A stretch of DNA of 64,000 bases, from NCBI GenBank assembly GCA_049802235.1, contig JBARMB010000048.1, positions 1-64,000 of the forward strand. The letters run 5' to 3'. The position numbers and the translations under genes were made by a program. Within the stretch, counting starts at the first letter, position 1, and each line of letters opens with the position of its first letter. The notes beneath the pieces are model-generated. The model saw only the letters and a program-made list of their open reading frames with translations. It was not told the origin of the DNA and did not search any database. This DNA is from VBDM01 sp049802235. GTDB taxonomy: Bacteria > Pseudomonadota > Gammaproteobacteria > Burkholderiales > SG8-39. Shown here piece after piece: positions 60,235 to 64,000 of this stretch.

Positions 60235-61227
60235 ATGCCAGCACAAGACGACATGGTCCCGGTGACCATCCTCACCGGCTTTCTGGGAAGCGGAAAGACG
60301 ACCCTCGTCAACCGCATCCTCAAGGAGCAGCACGGCCACCGCATCGCCGTGATCGAGAACGAGTTCGGCGAGGCGGGCGTGGACAACGAGATCCTGCTCA
60401 ACGACGCCGACGAGCAGATCATCGAGATGAACAACGGCTGCATCTGCTGCACCGTGCGCGGCGACCTCGTCCGCATCCTCGGTGACCTGAAGCAGCGGCG
60501 CGATTCCGGCGGCCTCAATTTCGACCGCGTCATCATCGAGACCACCGGCATGGCCGATCCGGGGCCGGTGGCGCAGACCTTCTTCATCGACGAGGCCATC
60601 GGCAACTACTACCTGCTCGACAGCGTCATCACGCTGGTTGACGCCAGGCACGCCCAGAGCCAGCTCGACGAATTTCACGAGGCGCAGGAGCAGGTCGGCT
60701 TCGCCGACCGCATCCTGCTGTCGAAGACGGACCTCGTCTCGGACGAAGAACAGGAAACGCTGCGCAAGCGTCTGGTGAAGATGAACCCGCGCGCCCCGAT
60801 CAGGAAGGTGCATTTCGGCAACGCGCCGATCGAGGACATTCTCGACATCCGCGGCTTCAACCTGAACGGGATTCTCGAGCTCGATCCCGCTTTCCTGGAG
60901 GAAGACCATCACGAGCACGCTGAGCATGTCGGCTCGTTCGTGTTCCGCTCGGACCGGCCTTTCGACGGCGCCAAGCTGGAGGAATTCCTCTCGGGACTGA
61001 TCCAGGTCTACGGCCCGGACATGCTGCGCTACAAGGGCGTGTTGCACCTCAAAGGCAACGCTCACCGGGTGATATTCCAGGGCGTGCATATGCTCATGGG
61101 CGGCGACCTCGGCCGCCCATGGGACAAGGACGAGATGCGCTCGAGCACGATGGTATTCATCGGCAAGAACCTGCCGCAGGATCTTTTCATCAAGGGGTTG
61201 GAGCAATGTCTGGTGAAAGCGCAATGA
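60235..61227 (+). CDS. COG0523 (CobW/YjiA-family) metallochaperone GTPase
   Basis: 330 residues. Walker A GFLGSGKTTLVNR, the metal-binding CxCC in NNGCICCTVRG, a switch region with IETTGMADPGP and a specificity motif SKTDLV. A His-rich segment EEDHHEHAEHVG lies near residue 225. COG0523 proteins deliver or allocate zinc (or cobalt, or other metals) and are often induced in zinc starvation. The ATG at 60235 was chosen because upstream frames are non-coding. Overlaps dksA (ATGA). Zinc as cargo is inferred from the neighbourhood. Confidence 0.9.
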   Translation: MPAQDDMVPVTILTGFLGSGKTTLVNRILKEQHGHRIAVIENEFGEAGVDNEILLNDADEQIIEMNNGCICCTVRGDLVRILGDLKQRRDSGGLNFDRVIIETTGMADPGPVAQTFFIDEAIGNYYLLDSVITLVDARHAQSQLDEFHEAQEQVGFADRILLSKTDLVSDEEQETLRKRLVKMNPRAPIRKVHFGNAPIEDILDIRGFNLNGILELDPAFLEEDHHEHAEHVGSFVFRSDRPFDGAKLEEFLSGLIQVYGPDMLRYKGVLHLKGNAHRVIFQGVHMLMGGDLGRPWDKDEMRSSTMVFIGKNLPQDLFIKGLEQCLVKAQ

Positions 61228-61688
61228 AAAAGCCGGCGGTGAAGCCGGCCAAGCCGGCGGCGACGAAGCCGGAAAAGAGGCGGGGTTTTTCTGAAGCCGA
61301 TTTGCTGCGCGCACCCGCCTCGCAATACATGGGGCCGGAACAGGTCGCTTTTTTTCGCGAGCGGCTGATCGAGACGCAGAAGGAGCTGCTGGAGAAAGCC
61401 GACCTCACCTCGGAGCATCTGCGCCAATACGAACTCGAGCCCGATCCGACCGACCAGGCGACGATCGAGGAAGAATATGCGCTCGAGCTGCGTGCCCGCG
61501 ACCGCGAGCGGAAGCTGCTGAAGAAGATCGACGAAGCCCTGCGCCGCATCGACGACGGCAGTTACGGCTACTGCGAGGAGACGGGCGAGCCGATCGGCAT
61601 CCCGCGGCTGCTGGCGCGGCCTACCGCGACGCTGACCATCGAAGCCCAGGCGCGCCGCGAGTTGAAGCAGAAGCTCTATGGAGAGTGA
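61224..61688 (+). CDS. dksA: DksA-type RNA polymerase regulator without a full zinc finger
   Basis: 154 residues from the ATG at 61224 (overlaps the GTPase stop; an ATG 18 bases earlier is possible). A Lys/Pro/Ala-rich N-terminus is followed by the coiled coil with the RNA polymerase-facing tip DPTDQAT (Asp74, Asp77). The zinc finger positions are Cys117, Thr120, Thr138 and Ala141, so only one of the four canonical cysteines remains. Such DksA2-like proteins work without zinc and take over when zinc is scarce. It would act with ppGpp in stringent control. Confidence 0.92.
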   Translation: MKKPAVKPAKPAATKPEKRRGFSEADLLRAPASQYMGPEQVAFFRERLIETQKELLEKADLTSEHLRQYELEPDPTDQATIEEEYALELRARDRERKLLKKIDEALRRIDDGSYGYCEETGEPIGIPRLLARPTATLTIEAQARRELKQKLYGE

Positions 61689-61741
61689 ATGGACCGGCCG
61701 CGAGTGAAGCTCGAGCGGCCTGTTCCAAATCCCCGCCTGGT

Positions 61742-62107
61742 ATGCAGTACACTGATCGGACTTCAGTCCAACTGGGCTATCTGGTGAAGCGTACGAAACG
61801 CACCCTGCGGCATTTGCTGGTCGCTGTCGCGCTGCTGCTATCCGGGCAGGCGGCGCAACTGCACGCGTTGTCGCACCTCGAGCGCGATCTCGCCCTCATC
61901 GAGCACGGCGAAAAGAATGCGCCGCCGCTGGGGCATCCCGCCGAGCAGTGTCTCGCCTTCCACGCCATCGGCAGCGCGCTTCCCAGTACGGCGCTCGCGC
62001 TCGAGTTGCCGCGCATTGCGCTGCCGGCGGTCGCATCGCTTGCCCTGCCGTTGCCGTTTCCCTCGCGGATCGAATTCGATTCGCGCGCGCCGCCGTTCCT
62101 CTCCTGA
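61742..62107 (+). CDS. Small exported His-containing hypothetical protein
   Basis: About 121 residues from an ATG at 61742; a GTG at 61784 would start directly before the signal-peptide-like KRTKRTLRHLLVAVALLLSG. The mature part has clustered histidines in HALSHLERDLALIEHGEK and GHPAEQCLAFHAIG, then a hydrophobic C-terminal tail with LPLPFP. No established family. Located between dksA and an outer-membrane protein gene in a presumed zinc cluster; metal binding is a guess. Confidence 0.7.
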   Translation: MQYTDRTSVQLGYLVKRTKRTLRHLLVAVALLLSGQAAQLHALSHLERDLALIEHGEKNAPPLGHPAEQCLAFHAIGSALPSTALALELPRIALPAVASLALPLPFPSRIEFDSRAPPFLS

Positions 62108-62191
62108 TTCTGCCCGGGATTCCGCCTCGTCCGGCGAGGCGGCATGCGAGTCTCCCCGGGGGCTCGCGATCGCATCAACTGGAGAGGCAAC

Positions 62192-63577
62192 ATGTTCAGA
62201 ACCAGAGTCATGGCACTTGCCGCTGCGGCAGCGCTGGGTTTTTCCCACGCCGCGCTTGCGGCGACGGAGGACGATTTAAGGCAGCTGCGGGAGCAGCTCA
62301 AGCAGCTGAAAGAACAATACGACAAGCGCCTGCAGGAGGTCGAGACCGCTGCGAGCAAAGCAGAAGCAGCGGCGAACCAGGCCGCAGTGCAGGCCACCAA
62401 TCGCCCGGCCAGCGAGAACGCGTTCAATCCCGCCGTATCCGCGGTCCTCAACGGCGTCTACTCGAATCTCTCGCAGGATCCGGCCGGGTTCAAGATCAAC
62501 GGGTTCATCCCGACGCTGGGCGAGGTCGCGCCGCCCAGGCGCGGCTTGAGCCTGGGAGAATCGGAGCTCGCCTTTGCCTCCAACGTTGACCAGGTTTTCA
62601 GGGGGACGGTGATTGCCTCGATATCGCCCGACGACAACAGCGCGGATATCGAGGAAGGCTACATCCAGACGCTCGCCCTTTCCAGCGGCTTCACCATCAA
62701 GGCGGGGCGATTCTTCTCCGCGGTGGGCTACCAGAATCAGATTCACGCGCATGCCTGGGATTTCGCCGACGCGCCGCTCGCGAACAAAGTGTTCCTCGGC
62801 AACCAGCTCGCCGATGACGGCGTCCAGCTCAAGTGGGTGGCGCCGACCGACATCTACGTCGATCTCGGGCTCGAGCTTGGCCGCGGGCGCAGGTTTCCCG
62901 GCGGTCCGGAGGGCGGGCGCAGCAAGAACGGGTTCGGCTCGGGAAATCTGTTCGCACACTTGGGCGGCGACATCAGCGAGAGCACGGCCTGGCAGGTGGG
63001 GCTGTCGCATCTGGCGACTTCTCCGCAGGATCGCACCTACGATGACCTCGACTCGACCGGCGCGACGGTGACCAACAGCTTCAGCGGCAAGAGCCGCCTG
63101 TGGGCCCTGAGCGGGATCCTCAAATGGGCGCCAAACGGCAATTCGACCTACACCAACTTCAAGCTCCAGGGCGAGTACTTCCGGCGCAGCGAAGACGGCG
63201 ATCTCACTTACGACACCAAGGCGGTCTCGCTCGGGACGCAGACCGGCGGTTTCGGCTCGCGGCAATCGGGCTGGTATTTGCAGGGCGCTTATCAGTTCAT
63301 GCCGCAATGGCGCATCGGCTATCGCTACGACAGACTGAACTCGGGCGCCACCGGCATCGGGCTGGTCGATTCGGGCGCGCTCACGGCGGCCAACTTCCCG
63401 ATTCTCTCCAGCTACAATCCGACTCGCCAAACCGTCATGGCCGACTGGAGTCCAAGCGAATTCAGCCGCATCCGGTTGCAGTTCGCGCGCGATGACTCGC
63501 GCCTCGGCGCCACCGACAACGAGATGCTGCTGCAGTACATCATGAGTCTCGGCGCCCACGGCGCGCACACATTCTGA
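62192..63577 (+). CDS. Outer-membrane beta-barrel protein with N-terminal coiled coil
   Basis: 461 residues with a signal peptide ending AALAAT. Residues about 25-70 form a coiled coil (LRQLREQLKQLKEQYDKRL). The rest alternates polar and hydrophobic residues, ending in a terminal Phe (AHGAHTF), typical of BamA-dependent barrels. It resembles zinc-regulated outer-membrane proteins found beside ZnuABC in betaproteobacteria; this is from context, not from a recognised motif. ATG at 62192, ribosome site GGAGAGG. Followed 8 bases later by the ZnuA-like gene. Confidence 0.8.
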   Translation: MFRTRVMALAAAAALGFSHAALAATEDDLRQLREQLKQLKEQYDKRLQEVETAASKAEAAANQAAVQATNRPASENAFNPAVSAVLNGVYSNLSQDPAGFKINGFIPTLGEVAPPRRGLSLGESELAFASNVDQVFRGTVIASISPDDNSADIEEGYIQTLALSSGFTIKAGRFFSAVGYQNQIHAHAWDFADAPLANKVFLGNQLADDGVQLKWVAPTDIYVDLGLELGRGRRFPGGPEGGRSKNGFGSGNLFAHLGGDISESTAWQVGLSHLATSPQDRTYDDLDSTGATVTNSFSGKSRLWALSGILKWAPNGNSTYTNFKLQGEYFRRSEDGDLTYDTKAVSLGTQTGGFGSRQSGWYLQGAYQFMPQWRIGYRYDRLNSGATGIGLVDSGALTAANFPILSSYNPTRQTVMADWSPSEFSRIRLQFARDDSRLGATDNEMLLQYIMSLGAHGAHTF

Positions 63578-63585
63578 GGTGAAAC

Positions 63586-64000
63586 ATGAAACCGTTCGTA
63601 AAGCTCTTAATTGCGCTGGCGATGTCGCTGCCTGCGCTCCCGGCTGCTGCGGCGCTTAAAGTCTTTACCTGCGAGCCGGAATGGGCGGCGCTGGTCCAGG
63701 ATCTGGCGGGAGACGGGGCGTCCGCCTATTCGGCGACCACCGCGCTCCAGGACGTGCATCACATCGAAGCCCGGCCCAGCCTGATCGCGCGCGCGCGATC
63801 CGCGGATCTCCTCGTCTGTACCGGAGCTGAACTGGAAATCGGCTGGTTGCCGCTGCTGCTGACGCAGTCCGGAAACAGCCGGATCCAGCCGGGAAACCCG
63901 GGCTATTTCGAAGCATCCCAGTACGTGGCCAAACTGGAAGTACCGAAGGTCCTCGACCGCTCGCTCGGAGACATCCACCCGGCGGGCAATCCGCACATCC
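63586..64000 (+). CDS. ZnuA-like metal ABC transporter substrate-binding protein, cut by window edge
   Basis: The first 138 codons of a cluster A-I binding protein. Signal peptide ends around LPAAAALK. Then FTCEPEWAALVQDLAGD, the metal-ligand region LQDVHHIEARPS, LVCTGAELEIGWLP, and GDIHPAGNPHI, where histidines in both His pairs are standard zinc ligands. Likely part of a znuABC uptake system continuing beyond the window. The C-terminal half is not visible. Confidence 0.85.
   Translation, partial: MKPFVKLLIALAMSLPALPAAAALKVFTCEPEWAALVQDLAGDGASAYSATTALQDVHHIEARPSLIARARSADLLVCTGAELEIGWLPLLLTQSGNSRIQPGNPGYFEASQYVAKLEVPKVLDRSLGDIHPAGNPHI

Overview
This window is high-G+C bacterial chromosome from a betaproteobacterium. 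That assignment rests on several features: a leuS-lptE-holA / proA-nadD-rsfS-rlmH-maf-rng gene order, a CysI-DUF934 pair with a CysB regulator, an S-adenosylhomocysteine (SAH) riboswitch ahead of ahcY, pteridine reductase next to ttcA, and a Neisseria-like type II-C CRISPR repeat and tracrRNA. The species cannot be named from sequence alone. I saw no rRNA or tRNA genes. Most of the window is housekeeping, with three accessory regions.

Region 1 (1-12.4 kb) reads leftward. It contains leuS-lptE-holA, then a 1.8-kb block with two small membrane proteins and much non-coding DNA, then proA-nadD-rsfS-rlmH-maf-rng with overlapping stop/start codons. The block is bounded by two inverted copies of a roughly 80-bp palindromic repeat and looks like an insertion into an ancestral operon. 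A FecR/SPOR protein and uvrD follow on the plus strand.

Region 2 (14.7-20.9 kb) is a complete type II-C CRISPR-Cas locus. It has 19 identical 36-bp repeats with 18 spacers of exactly 30 bp, read rightward; a bidirectional terminator; cas9-cas1-cas2 read leftward; and a tracrRNA divergent from cas9. The tracrRNA has a clear anti-repeat, a GAAA-capped stem and an intrinsic terminator. Its consensus -35 box lies inside the first cas9 codons. Every repeat ends in an extended -10 (TGCTACAAT), so each spacer probably has its own promoter, as described for Neisseria.

Region 3 (21-33 kb) holds mixed metabolism: a DMT exporter, a DedA/YqaA-like protein, ilvA, formyl-THF cyclo-ligase, cca, a membrane-anchored C13 peptidase, GST, a di-haem cytochrome, a MidA-like methyltransferase, pteridine reductase and ttcA.

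Region 4 (33-38.5 kb) is the least familiar set. An HTH domain is fused in frame to a serine/alanine-glyoxylate aminotransferase, behind a perfect 19-bp palindrome. Next comes a DpgC-like cofactor-independent dioxygenase. Then come a thiamine-diphosphate enzyme with a Tat signal and a small c-type cytochrome. I infer a route acting on aryl-acetyl-CoA / arylglyoxylate chemistry, with a periplasmic oxidative step.

Region 5 (38.5-60 kb) contains an M48 protease, an SH3 protein, a CHASE2 adenylate cyclase, dsbB, sulfite reductase with cysB, an Ada-like repair protein, and an Nramp relative. It also contains a methyl-cycle block (metF, ahcY behind an SAH riboswitch, metK), two lipid A acyltransferases, dapF-DUF484-xerC, a split chromate transporter and an RlmI-like methyltransferase.

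Region 6 (60-64 kb) looks like a zinc-limitation cluster: a COG0523 metallochaperone GTPase, a DksA lacking three of the four zinc cysteines, a small His-containing secreted protein, an outer-membrane barrel protein, and the start of a ZnuA-like binding protein cut by the window edge.
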